A DNA stretch of 13,046 bases from Minisyncoccota bacterium (GTDB lineage: Bacteria; Patescibacteriota; Minisyncoccia; UBA6257; JAAZHW01): assembly GCA_028696375.1 (NCBI GenBank), contig JAQVHD010000015.1:1-13046 (forward strand), read 5' to 3'. Positions 6,995 to 12,542 of this stretch are shown in pieces (positions within the stretch are counted from its first letter, which is position 1; every line of letters begins with the position of its first letter). A program made the position numbers and the translations under genes. Under the pieces are notes generated by a model. It saw nothing but the letters and a program-made list of their open reading frames with translations, made no database searches and was not told the origin of the DNA.

Positions 6995-7627
6995 TTATTT
7001 TATTTTTTCATTTAATTTATTCAGCGCTTCTTGAGTAAATAAAATATTTTTATATTTTAAGATGTCTATCAAATTAAGATTATCTGCTATCGTTGCATCA
7101 GCAAAAGGTAAATTGCGTATCGCCCTAATAATTGTAATATCACTCTTGGGTAAAATAACTAATCCTTGATTTCTCTTTTTATTATTTAAAAATGTTCCCA
7201 GAATTTTTGCCATTTCTTTTGTTTTGGGCTGATCAATTTTGATTTCGTCTATAACTTTTACTTCGCCATCAGCTAATTTTTTAGAAAGAGCAGAAATAAT
7301 GGCTTGCTGTTTAGCTTTTCGATTGATCTTTTTTTGATAATTTCTCTCTTTTGTAGGTCCAAATGTTACGCCTCCGCCAATCCAGATCGGGGAACGAATG
7401 GAACCATGACGGGCTCTTCCTGTTCCTTTCTGGCGCCAAGGTTTTCTGCCGCCACCACTCACCTCTCCTCGATCCTTAGTATGAGCAATCGGTTTTCTTT
7501 GATTGCTTTGCATTGCTACCAAAATTTGGTGCACTAAAACTGGATTCCATTTTGCTCCAAAAATTTTATCGGACAATTCTACTTGACCTATCACCTCTCC
7601 TTTTTGATTATAAAGATCAACTTTCAT
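6995..7627 (-). CDS. rplD: 50S ribosomal protein L4 (uL4)
   Basis: L4 binds 23S rRNA domain I and extends a loop into the tunnel; in E. coli it also represses the S10 operon by acting on its leader RNA. The 210-residue product begins MKVDLYNQKGEVIGQVELS. The tunnel loop is clear: RGEVSGGGRKPWRQKGTGRA then RHGSIRSPIWIGGGVTFGP at about 54-93. The C domain (LVILPKSDITIIRAIRNLPF, then ADNLNLIDILKYKNILFTQE) is typical. It starts 4 bases after the rplC stop. Whether it feeds back on the RNA structure before rplC is unknown. Confidence 0.97.
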   Translation of the reverse strand: MKVDLYNQKGEVIGQVELSDKIFGAKWNPVLVHQILVAMQSNQRKPIAHTKDRGEVSGGGRKPWRQKGTGRARHGSIRSPIWIGGGVTFGPTKERNYQKKINRKAKQQAIISALSKKLADGEVKVIDEIKIDQPKTKEMAKILGTFLNNKKRNQGLVILPKSDITIIRAIRNLPFADATIADNLNLIDILKYKNILFTQEALNKLNEKIK

Positions 7628-7631
7628 ACTT

Positions 7632-8243
7632 TTACTCTGCTAAAATTTGAACTAATTCGCCTCTTTTTCCCGGAATAGCGCCCTTAATACAAATAATGTT
7701 TTTATCAGGAATCACTTTGGCAATTTTAACGTTTTTTATTGTCACTCGATCTCCGCCCATTCGACCGGCCATTCTTTTTCCTTTAATTACACGCTGAGGG
7801 TGGGTCGCGCCAATTGAACCCGGTGCTCTCAAACGATTTTTCTGTCCATGAGTTTTGGGACCGCCGTGAAATCCATGTCTTTTAACAACGCCTTGGAAAC
7901 CCTTTGCCTTACTCGTCCCAACAATTTTCACCTTCTCTCCTTCTTTAAAAGAAGAGAGGTCAATTTTATCACCTCGTTTAAAGTTTCCTACCTCATCATT
8001 TTTAATTTTAAATTCTTTCAGCCAACGAAAATTTCCTAACCCTTTGAGGTGATTTTTTTCTGCTTTTGATAGATGGCGTTTTTTACCAAATCCCACCTGC
8101 ACAGCATTATAACCATCTTTATCCGTAGTTTTTACCTGAGAGACCACAACCGGCCCCGCTTCCAAAACAGTAACAGGAATTGCTTTATCATTCTGATAGA
8201 TTTGGGTCATCCCTATTTTTTGAGCTAGAATAAATCTGGTCAT
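7632..8243 (-). CDS. rplC: 50S ribosomal protein L3 (uL3)
   Basis: L3 is an early assembly protein whose long loop reaches towards the peptidyl transferase centre. The 203-residue product, of normal length, begins MTRFILAQKIGMTQIYQND. The loop block SKAKGFQGVVKRHGFHGGPK, then RAPGSIGATHPQRVIKGKRM and AGRMGGDRVTIKN, is the L3 signature. The SIG-A-T-H stretch lacks the glutamine that is methylated in E. coli, as in many bacteria. Unlike the other genes of the cluster, it is separated from the gene before it (rpsJ) by 132 bases that hold a strong RNA hairpin and a possible small ORF. No Shine-Dalgarno sequence precedes its ATG. Confidence 0.98.
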   Translation of the reverse strand: MTRFILAQKIGMTQIYQNDKAIPVTVLEAGPVVVSQVKTTDKDGYNAVQVGFGKKRHLSKAEKNHLKGLGNFRWLKEFKIKNDEVGNFKRGDKIDLSSFKEGEKVKIVGTSKAKGFQGVVKRHGFHGGPKTHGQKNRLRAPGSIGATHPQRVIKGKRMAGRMGGDRVTIKNVKIAKVIPDKNIICIKGAIPGKRGELVQILAE

Positions 8244-8253
8244 GATGTTTGCT

Positions 8254-8281
8254 ATTTTAAAAATTTATTTTTATTTATCAA
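8254..8281 (-). promoter_or_regulatory. possible secondary promoter before rplC
   Basis: On the minus strand, TTGATA (8281-8276) and TAAAAT (8259-8254) are separated by 16 bases. This is the same layout as the stronger tuf promoter. Transcription would start only a few bases before the rplC ATG, so the message would be almost leaderless. The region is extremely AT-rich, so a chance match is quite possible. Confidence 0.25.
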
Positions 8282-8360
8282 TATTTGTGATAAATAAATG
8301 CCGGGGAAGAGCCTCTTTTCATCGTTTCCGAGTTAAGGGGCATGCCCGGCATTTATTTAT
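8270..8360 (-). ncRNA. candidate structured cis-regulatory RNA between rpsJ and rplC
   Basis: The sense (minus) strand forms a long hairpin. The basal stem is 16 perfect pairs between 8360-8345 and 8305-8290 (ATAAATAAATGCCGGG with its complement). Above an internal loop (CAU opposite UCUUC) a second helix pairs GCCCCUU with AAGAGGC, with one C-A mismatch. The top is UCG-GAAA-CGA, a GNRA tetraloop, which is seen only in the sense strand. A second hairpin (11 bp, 7-base loop) pairs 8298-8288 with 8280-8270 and shares one arm with the basal stem, so the two forms exclude each other. There is no clean U-tract, so a simple terminator is unlikely. Control of rplC and downstream genes, perhaps by a ribosomal protein, is inference. 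Confidence 0.6.
8278..8352 (-). CDS. candidate 24-codon small ORF in the rpsJ-rplC gap
   Basis: This ORF has ATG at 8352, 24 codons, and tandem stops TGA TAA. The peptide begins MPGMPLNSET and ends SSPAFIYHKY. I do not recognise it; it is not a known small ribosomal protein such as L36, L34 or Thx. Its support is the ribosome-binding site: GGAGGA at 8366-8361 with 8 bases to the ATG, which is near ideal. No other start in this window has a comparable site. The ORF lies entirely within a structured RNA, with its start codon paired in the basal stem. It could therefore be a regulatory leader peptide whose translation opens the hairpin, a real tiny protein, or a coincidence in which GGAGG serves some other role. 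Confidence 0.45.
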   Translation of the reverse strand: MPGMPLNSETMKRGSSPAFIYHKY

Positions 8361-8366
8361 TCCTCC
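8361..8366 (-). promoter_or_regulatory. strong Shine-Dalgarno sequence GGAGGA
   Basis: GGAGGA lies 9 bases after the rpsJ stop and 8 bases before the ATG of the small ORF, just outside the base of the hairpin. It is 117 bases from the rplC ATG, too far to serve that gene directly. The other genes in the window have no comparable site. Confidence 0.55.
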
Positions 8367-8375
8367 GAAAATAAT

Positions 8376-8699
8376 CTACATCTTAATTTCAACATCTACA
8401 CCCGCCGGTAAATTAAGATTCATCAGAGCATCTATTAACTTCTGATTAGGATTAAGAATGTCTATGAGTCTTTTATGAATGCGAATTTCAAATTGCTCTC
8501 GAGAATTCTTATCAATAAATGTGGAACGGTTAACTGTGTATCGTCTAATTTCTGTCGGTAACGGAATTGGTCCTATAATATCTTTTACATAGCGACTAGC
8601 TGTTTCAAAAATTTGTTTACATGAATTATCCAACACTTTATGATCGTATGCCTTCAGCTTAATCCTGATTTTCTGTTGATTTTCATTTGACTTTGGCAT
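8376..8699 (-). CDS. rpsJ: 30S ribosomal protein S10 (uS10)
   Basis: S10 is part of the 30S head and is also NusE, a transcription antitermination partner of NusB. The 107-residue product is normal in size and starts [20 protein letters not shown]. The family blocks [20 protein letters not shown], then [20 protein letters not shown] and [16 protein letters not shown] are all present, and it ends [10 protein letters not shown]. It starts 12 bases after the tuf stop, so the two are very probably co-transcribed, as in the classical tufA-rpsJ junction. It ends in TAG, followed by the structured gap. Confidence 0.98.
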   Translation of the reverse strand: MPKSNENQQKIRIKLKAYDHKVLDNSCKQIFETASRYVKDIIGPIPLPTEIRRYTVNRSTFIDKNSREQFEIRIHKRLIDILNPNQKLIDALMNLNLPAGVDVEIKM

Positions 8700-8711
8700 T
8701 TTCGAACTTTT

Positions 8712-9911
8712 CTATTTTAGAATTTTTGAGACGACTCCAGCACCCACTGTTCTTCCTCCTTCACGAATAGCAAATCGTTGTTTCTCTTCAAGAGCTACTG
8801 GCGCAATCAACTTAACAGTTATATGTACATTATCTCCCGGCATAACCATTTCTACTCCTTGCGGCAAAACAACTTCGCCTGTCACATCAGTTGTTCGAAT
8901 GTAAAATTGAGGCTTATAACCATTAAAAAATGGGGTATGCCGACCTCCTTCCTCTTTGGTGAGAATGTATACTTCGGCTTCAAATTCAGTGTGAGGCGTA
9001 ACTGTTCCTGGTTTTGCGATAACCTGTCCTCTCTCTACATCTTCTTTTTTCAAACCACGCAGCAAAATTCCAACGTTATCACCCGCTTGAGCTTCATCCA
9101 ATGTTTTATTGAACATTTCGATTCCTGTTACCACTGTTTTAATAGTAGGCCTTAATCCCACAACCTCAACTTCTTCATTCAATTTTAAAATTCCTCTTTC
9201 TACTCGACCAGTCACAACTGTACCACGACCTTCAATAGAAAAGATATCCTCAATGGGCATTAAGAACGGCTTATCAACTTCTCTTACAGGATCAGGAATG
9301 TAATTATCCATCGCCTCAATTAAATCCAAAATGGGCTTACAAGCAGGATCGTCTAATGATTTTGCATTCAGAGCCGCAAGAGCTGAACCACGAATAACCG
9401 GCACTTCATTGCCTGGATATTGATATTTCGTTAACAACTCTCTCACTTCGGTTTCTACCAAATCAATTATTTCGGGATCACTCACTTGATCGGTTTTATT
9501 AAGAAAAACAACAATAGCAGGCACGCCTACTTGTCGAGCTAAAAGAATATGTTCTCGCGTTTGAGGCATTGGACCATCAGCCGCAGAAACAACCAGGATA
9601 GCGCCATCCATCTGGGCAGCACCAGTAATCATGTTTTTGATGTAATCGGCATGACCTGGAGCGTCAATGTGAGCATAATGCCTTTTGTCAGATTCGTATT
9701 CTGAATGATGTAAAGCAATCGTAATTCCTCTTGCTTTTTCTTCAGGTGCATTATCAATTTGATCTACACCTTCTGGTTTTTCGACGAGACCTTTAAAACT
9801 TAAAACATGCATAATAGCCGCTGTCAGCGTGGTTTTACCATGATCAATGTGACCGATTGTCCCCACGTTTACATGAGGCTTTTTTCGTTCAAATTTCTTT
9901 TTTTCTGCCAT
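8712..9911 (-). CDS. tuf: translation elongation factor Tu
   Basis: EF-Tu is the GTPase that delivers aminoacyl-tRNA to the ribosomal A site. The product is 399 residues and begins [20 protein letters not shown]. The G motifs are intact: G1 GHIDHGKTT (20-28), G2 RGITI (61-65), G3 DAPGH (83-87, with catalytic His87), G4 NKTD (138-141) and G5 GSAL (175-178). Domains 2 and 3 follow ([20 protein letters not shown] and, at the end, [20 protein letters not shown]). The usual DCPGH and NKCD cysteines are Ala and Thr here, so the G domain is low in cysteine. It is the first gene after a good promoter, and fusA is not adjacent. Confidence 0.99.
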   Translation of the reverse strand: MAEKKKFERKKPHVNVGTIGHIDHGKTTLTAAIMHVLSFKGLVEKPEGVDQIDNAPEEKARGITIALHHSEYESDKRHYAHIDAPGHADYIKNMITGAAQMDGAILVVSAADGPMPQTREHILLARQVGVPAIVVFLNKTDQVSDPEIIDLVETEVRELLTKYQYPGNEVPVIRGSALAALNAKSLDDPACKPILDLIEAMDNYIPDPVREVDKPFLMPIEDIFSIEGRGTVVTGRVERGILKLNEEVEVVGLRPTIKTVVTGIEMFNKTLDEAQAGDNVGILLRGLKKEDVERGQVIAKPGTVTPHTEFEAEVYILTKEEGGRHTPFFNGYKPQFYIRTTDVTGEVVLPQGVEMVMPGDNVHITVKLIAPVALEEKQRFAIREGGRTVGAGVVSKILK

Positions 9912-9984
9912 TTTTTTAAAAATTTATTAAATCGACTATTAAGTAATAAAAATGTGAAAAAATTTTATTTCTCAATTTATAGAA

Positions 9985-10012
9985 ATTTTATTCTAATTTT
10001 AAATAAAGTCAA
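9985..10012 (-). promoter_or_regulatory. promoter of tuf and the ribosomal cluster
   Basis: On the minus strand, TTGACT (10012-10007) and TAAAAT (9990-9985) are separated by 16 bases, both with five of six consensus bases. They lie in the 133-base gap after the aldolase gene. A start near 9978 would give a leader of roughly 65 bases before the tuf ATG. No clear terminator separates the aldolase gene from this promoter, so some read-through is possible. Confidence 0.6.
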
Positions 10013-10044
10013 GGATTCATCCGGCCTTAAATGTGGATTATTTG

Positions 10045-10803
10045 TTAGCTAAAAATTATCTCCCGAATTTTTCTCGTTATTTCTAGAGGCTCCGGATGTT
10101 GCCAAACATTTCTTCCTACTGCCACTCCAATCGCACCGGCCGCTATCACGTCCCTCATTATTTGCAAAAATTCCTCATCACTCACCTTGGGACCACCAGA
10201 TAAAACAACTCTGGTTTTCCCAGCTGCTTTGACGGCGTATTCAAAATTTTCTCTTGAACCAGAATATTTTATTTTCACCATATCCGCTCCTAATTCTAAA
10301 CCGATTCGCGCTGCGTAAGCTGTGATCTCTTTCGACGTTTCGTCTTTTACAAATTCTCCTCTTGGATAGACCCACGCGATTACCGCCATATTTAATTTAT
10401 GCGCTTCTTCGACTATTCTGCCAAAATCAGCAAACATTTTACCATCATGCGCCGAACCCAGATAAATGGTGTAACCGACCGCGCTGGCTCCTAATTGTTT
10501 GGCATACTGCACCGAACAATTCTGATAAGAATAAATATCGCCACCTTGCCAGATATTCGCCTTGCCGTTAATTTTTAAAATTAATGGAACCTGTTTTTGA
10601 TATTTAGTACCAGTATAATATTTTTCAGCTAAACCTTTCTGAAGAATAACCGCATTATAACCTCCCTCAACGGCAATGTTTAATATATAATTGGGATCTA
10701 TTGATTTACCGGGCAAATCTGCTGGCCCATGCTCAAAACCATGATCATAGGCTAAATACATCGCTTTACCTTCGGTAGTAATTTTTTGTAAAAAATCCTT
10801 CAT
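10045..10803 (-). CDS. class I fructose-bisphosphate aldolase, archaeal/DhnA type
   Basis: This predicted enzyme cleaves fructose 1,6-bisphosphate to the two triose phosphates, or runs in reverse, by a Schiff base. The 252-residue product is a single TIM barrel of the DeoC/FbaB (DhnA) family. It begins MKDFLQKITTEGKAMYLAYD; the acidic region AYDHGFEHGP is at 18-27 (Asp20, His21, His25). VIAWVYPRG at 141-149 carries Trp144 and Tyr146. The Schiff-base lysine is Lys177 in GADMVKIKYSG. The phosphate-binding ends SGGPKVSDEE (202-211) and VAVGRNVWQ (227-235) are present. A related alternative is ADH synthase of the archaeal shikimate route, less likely here. It has its own promoter and no Shine-Dalgarno sequence. 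Its place next to tuf is not a standard arrangement. Confidence 0.88.
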   Translation of the reverse strand: MKDFLQKITTEGKAMYLAYDHGFEHGPADLPGKSIDPNYILNIAVEGGYNAVILQKGLAEKYYTGTKYQKQVPLILKINGKANIWQGGDIYSYQNCSVQYAKQLGASAVGYTIYLGSAHDGKMFADFGRIVEEAHKLNMAVIAWVYPRGEFVKDETSKEITAYAARIGLELGADMVKIKYSGSRENFEYAVKAAGKTRVVLSGGPKVSDEEFLQIMRDVIAAGAIGVAVGRNVWQHPEPLEITRKIREIIFS

Positions 10804-10832
10804 AAAAAATACTTTTTATAACGACTAAATCA

Positions 10833-10861
10833 ATTATACAATAATTAACTCAAAATTCCAA
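10833..10861 (-). promoter_or_regulatory. promoter of the aldolase gene
   Basis: On the minus strand, TTGGAA (10861-10856) is followed after 17 bases by a perfect TATAAT (10838-10833). Transcription would start near 10826, about 23 bases before the ATG at 10803. The spacing and the perfect -10 box make this the best promoter match in the window. Confidence 0.65.
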
Positions 10862-10907
10862 AAACAATTGGATGGCTCTCATATCTGATTGCCAACGACC
10901 AACGGCC

Positions 10908-10946
10908 GCAGGCGATGATTTTTTCTTTGAAAAAATCATCGCCTGC
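10908..10946. repeat. perfect 18-bp hairpin with 3-base loop
   Basis: GCAGGCGATGATTTTTTC (10908-10925) is exactly complementary to 10929-10946 around the loop TTT. It lies in the 228-base gap (10804-11031) between the DedA-like and aldolase genes, both on the minus strand. Neither side is followed by a T-tract; the T-run is within one arm. It is thus not a standard intrinsic terminator, although it could block RNA decay or transcription. The GC-rich outer end contrasts with the AT-rich surroundings and suggests an inserted small palindromic element. Confidence 0.8.
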
Positions 10947-10984
10947 AGACATTAAATATTCTAACTTTAGATATTAATTTTATC

Positions 10985-10996
10985 TGCCGGCCGGCA
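10985..10996. repeat. GC-rich 12-bp perfect palindrome
   Basis: TGCCGGCCGGCA is fully self-complementary and stands in a very AT-rich spacer 35 bases after the DedA-like stop, about 40 bases from the perfect hairpin. As a hairpin it has no loop, so it is more likely a DNA dyad or protein site, or a genome-wide repeat unit. Nothing in the sequence shows a function. Confidence 0.6.
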
Positions 10997-11031
10997 AATA
11001 TAGTCATTGAAGTTAATCATTGTTTCCATCC

Positions 11032-11601
11032 TTAATCCAGCTTCTTTTCTACTGGAAAAAATTTATCAATTACCCAATCGATTACAAATCCTAAAGCAAT
11101 AATAGCCAGAAAAATCAGTGTTAAGGCAATAATTAAACTTCTTAAATCGGAAAAAATATCTGAAAGAATAGCGGCAAAAGTATAACCAATAAACAAATAT
11201 ACAACCACCCAAACTAAAGAAACAATCACTTGATTACGCGCATACCTTTTTGGATCAAATTTCATTGCTCCAGCTACTAGCTGAGTTAAATGATTCAATC
11301 CATAAGCAAACTTTGAAGCAAACAAAATCCACGATCCGCCTCTTTCAAAAATACCTTTTACTTTTTCTACTCGGGCTTTCTTAATTAATTTTTTTTGGGC
11401 TAATTTATCTAAAAAAGGTTCGCCAAAATGATAGCCTAAATAGAAAAAAATAAAGTCGCCAAAGTAAACTGCTAAAAGTACAAGAATGGCAGTACGCCAT
11501 CCGGGCAAAAAGCCGATATGAATCGATGAACCGACAAAAAGCATTAACTCTTCACCTAAAAAAATGGTCAGAATAAAAAGAATGAGATAAGTGATAAACA
11601 T
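11032..11601 (-). CDS. DedA/VTT-family membrane protein, divergent
   Basis: DedA (SNARE-associated/VTT) proteins are inner-membrane transporters or lipid scramblases linked to undecaprenyl-phosphate recycling and membrane homeostasis. From the ATG at 11601 the product is 189 residues; an in-frame TTG seven codons upstream is the alternative. Hydrophobic segments lie near residues 1-25, 37-60, 90-115, 125-150 and 155-180. Family-like features are GEEL (16-19), FLPG (31-34), YLGYHFGEPFLDK (54-66) and FASKFAYGLNHLTQLVAGAM (94-113). In that last block the usual RFIPGVR reads KFAYGLN, so the two arginines important in E. coli YqjA are Lys and Asn. The gene begins 34 bases after the MFS stop and probably shares its transcript. 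The substrate is unknown. Confidence 0.75.
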   Translation of the reverse strand: MFITYLILFILTIFLGEELMLFVGSSIHIGFLPGWRTAILVLLAVYFGDFIFFYLGYHFGEPFLDKLAQKKLIKKARVEKVKGIFERGGSWILFASKFAYGLNHLTQLVAGAMKFDPKRYARNQVIVSLVWVVVYLFIGYTFAAILSDIFSDLRSLIIALTLIFLAIIALGFVIDWVIDKFFPVEKKLD

Positions 11602-11635
11602 GGAAATGGATAAGTTCAGCAAAATATTCGTCTCT

Positions 11636-12217
11636 TTAATTTTGGTGATCAGGATTTAAAATCGAATAAAGAAAAACTAATACAATCGAACCGAAAATGC
11701 TAAGAAAACCTATGATTAAAAAGAGCGTCTCGAACCCCAACCGTTCTGCTAACAAACCACCAAGCGCTGCGGTAATAGCTGAACCCAAACCCGCTACCAT
11801 ACTATTAACGCTCCACTCATAACCCTCCTTTCCTTTACGAATATGACGGCTGAACATACCAAACCAACCCGGCACCCGCAAAGAATAGCCCAGTCCATAA
11901 AGAACCTGAATTAAATAAATATGCCAGATTTTACTGCTAAAGATATAAAGAAACGGCACGGTCGCAATTAATATTGATCCGAGAATCATAAAATAAAAAT
12001 CATCCTTTTCGGATTTGGTGCGGTCAATCCGATGAGCCAAAGGCAAACGTACCACAATCGCTGCTAGCCAATAAAAAGCCGCCGCATAGCCCACAGTCTC
12101 AATTGTTCCGCCAGCGATTTTATCGGTAATAAAGAGCGCAAAAATGGGACTTAAAAATCCGAAAGCCGAAGTAAGAATAAAATCTGATAAAATTAAAATT
12201 TTGATCGTCCGGTTCAT
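11636..12217 (-). CDS. half-size major facilitator superfamily protein (about 6 TM)
   Basis: The 193-residue product has about six hydrophobic segments: near 6-30, 38-60, 76-95, 98-121, 135-157 and 163-187. A motif-A-like loop HRIDRTKSEKDD lies between TM2 and TM3, and a glycine-rich GLGSAITAALGGLLAE is in TM5, both in the manner of MFS drug and sugar transporters. Full MFS proteins have about 400 residues and 12 TM. The ORF has a good start and stop, and no second half is found on either side, so it may be a natural half-transporter acting as a dimer, or a deletion remnant. It starts after a TATAAT promoter and is followed by the DedA-like gene. The substrate cannot be told. Confidence 0.7.
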   Translation of the reverse strand: MNRTIKILILSDFILTSAFGFLSPIFALFITDKIAGGTIETVGYAAAFYWLAAIVVRLPLAHRIDRTKSEKDDFYFMILGSILIATVPFLYIFSSKIWHIYLIQVLYGLGYSLRVPGWFGMFSRHIRKGKEGYEWSVNSMVAGLGSAITAALGGLLAERLGFETLFLIIGFLSIFGSIVLVFLYSILNPDHQN

Positions 12218-12234
12218 AATGAGGTATTAAAATA

Positions 12235-12263
12235 ATTATAAAAAAATACTCTTATTTCTGCAA
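12235..12263 (-). promoter_or_regulatory. possible promoter of the MFS-DedA pair
   Basis: A perfect TATAAT lies at 12240-12235 on the minus strand, with a weak TTGCAG at 12263-12258 after a 17-base spacer. The start would be only about 10 bases before the MFS ATG. The position just after the tRNA terminator is reasonable, but the -35 box is poor and the region is AT-rich. Confidence 0.4.
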
Positions 12264-12279
12264 ATATTAATAAACAAAT

Positions 12280-12309
12280 TATAAAAATAGAAAAGTCGCC
12301 AATAGGCGA
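12280..12309 (-). terminator. intrinsic terminator after tRNA-Gln
   Basis: On the minus strand TCGCC-TATT-GGCGA (12309-12296) forms a 5-bp GC-rich stem with a 4-base loop. It is followed by the T-rich run CTTTTCTATTTTTATA (12295-12280). It stands about 30 bases after the tRNA 3' end and before the MFS promoter, the right place to end the tRNA transcript. Confidence 0.65.
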
Positions 12310-12340
12310 TGCCGCAAATTTGGTTTTTCTTTTTCCAAAG

Positions 12341-12411
12341 CTGCGGGGCTTGGATTCGAACCAAGATACCGGCGTCCAGAGCGCCGTGTCCTACCATTAG
12401 ACGACCCCGCA
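12341..12411 (-). tRNA. tRNA-Gln, anticodon CUG
   Basis: A full 71-base cloverleaf is on the minus strand. The acceptor stem is TGCGGGG/CCCCGCA with the U1-A72 pair typical of tRNA-Gln and discriminator G73. The D arm is GTCT-AATGGTA-GGAC. The anticodon stem CGGCG/CGCCG holds the loop CTCTGGA, giving anticodon CUG, which reads CAG. The T arm is CTTGG-TTCGAAT-CCAAG. The CCA end is not encoded (CTT follows G73), so it must be added by a CCA-adding enzyme. It lies between ftsX and the MFS gene, with a terminator after it. Confidence 0.95.
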
Positions 12412-12413
12412 AT

Positions 12414-12515
12414 AAAAAAACTCAAGTTCGTATTTCAAAACCTTTTTGATAATTAATATTTAATTCTTAATTTTGCATTGTCAATTCTAAGGTTTTGATT
12501 TTGGAATTTGAGTTT
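12414..12515 (-). terminator. imperfect 27-base inverted repeat, probable ftsX terminator
   Basis: The arms 12418-12444 and 12489-12515 match in 22 of 27 positions, with two perfect blocks (AAACTCAA and CAAAACCTT with their complements) and a 44-base AT-rich loop. In minus-strand RNA the hairpin is followed by seven T (12420-12414), so it can act as a long terminator for ftsX. It ends only a few bases before the tRNA-Gln 5' end. Terminal inverted repeats of a small non-coding element are an alternative reading. Confidence 0.45.
12455..12484 (-). promoter_or_regulatory. possible promoter of tRNA-Gln
   Basis: A perfect TTGACA (12484-12479) is followed after 18 bases by AATATT (12460-12455) on the minus strand. 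It lies in the loop of the inverted repeat between ftsX and the tRNA, about 44 bases before the tRNA 5' end. The -35 box is convincing but the -10 box is weak. A tRNA isolated by terminators on both sides needs its own promoter, which supports the call. Confidence 0.4.
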
Positions 12516-12542
12516 CAACATTAAATTTTTAGTTACAGATTT

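Noticed and set aside
8278..8280. Reassigned UGA codon (code 4 or 25) in this organism
   Set aside because: No gene needs UGA as an amino acid codon. Annotated genes end in TAA or TAG and read at full length without internal TGA. The only TGA stop considered is followed at once by TAA, so the data are neutral.
8338..8347. GGGCATGCCC as an independent operator palindrome
   Set aside because: Part of it is in the basal stem and the rest is explained by the second helix of the RNA fold.
8290..8360. The rpsJ-rplC hairpin as an intrinsic terminator
   Set aside because: The stem is not followed by a clean U-tract in the sense strand, and ending transcription here would cut off the remaining ribosomal genes.
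10013..10044. Weak AAGG/CCTT hairpin after the aldolase gene as a terminator
   Set aside because: Only four pairs close a ten-base loop and no proper T-tract follows.
10893..10906. Short direct repeat CCAACG-A-CCAACG-G before the perfect hairpin
   Set aside because: Two 6-base copies only; too short to support a repeat array or binding site.
11602..11622. TTG start for the DedA-like protein seven codons upstream of the ATG
   Set aside because: No ribosome-binding site supports it and the ATG is the simpler choice; the added residues are not recognisable. It remains possible.
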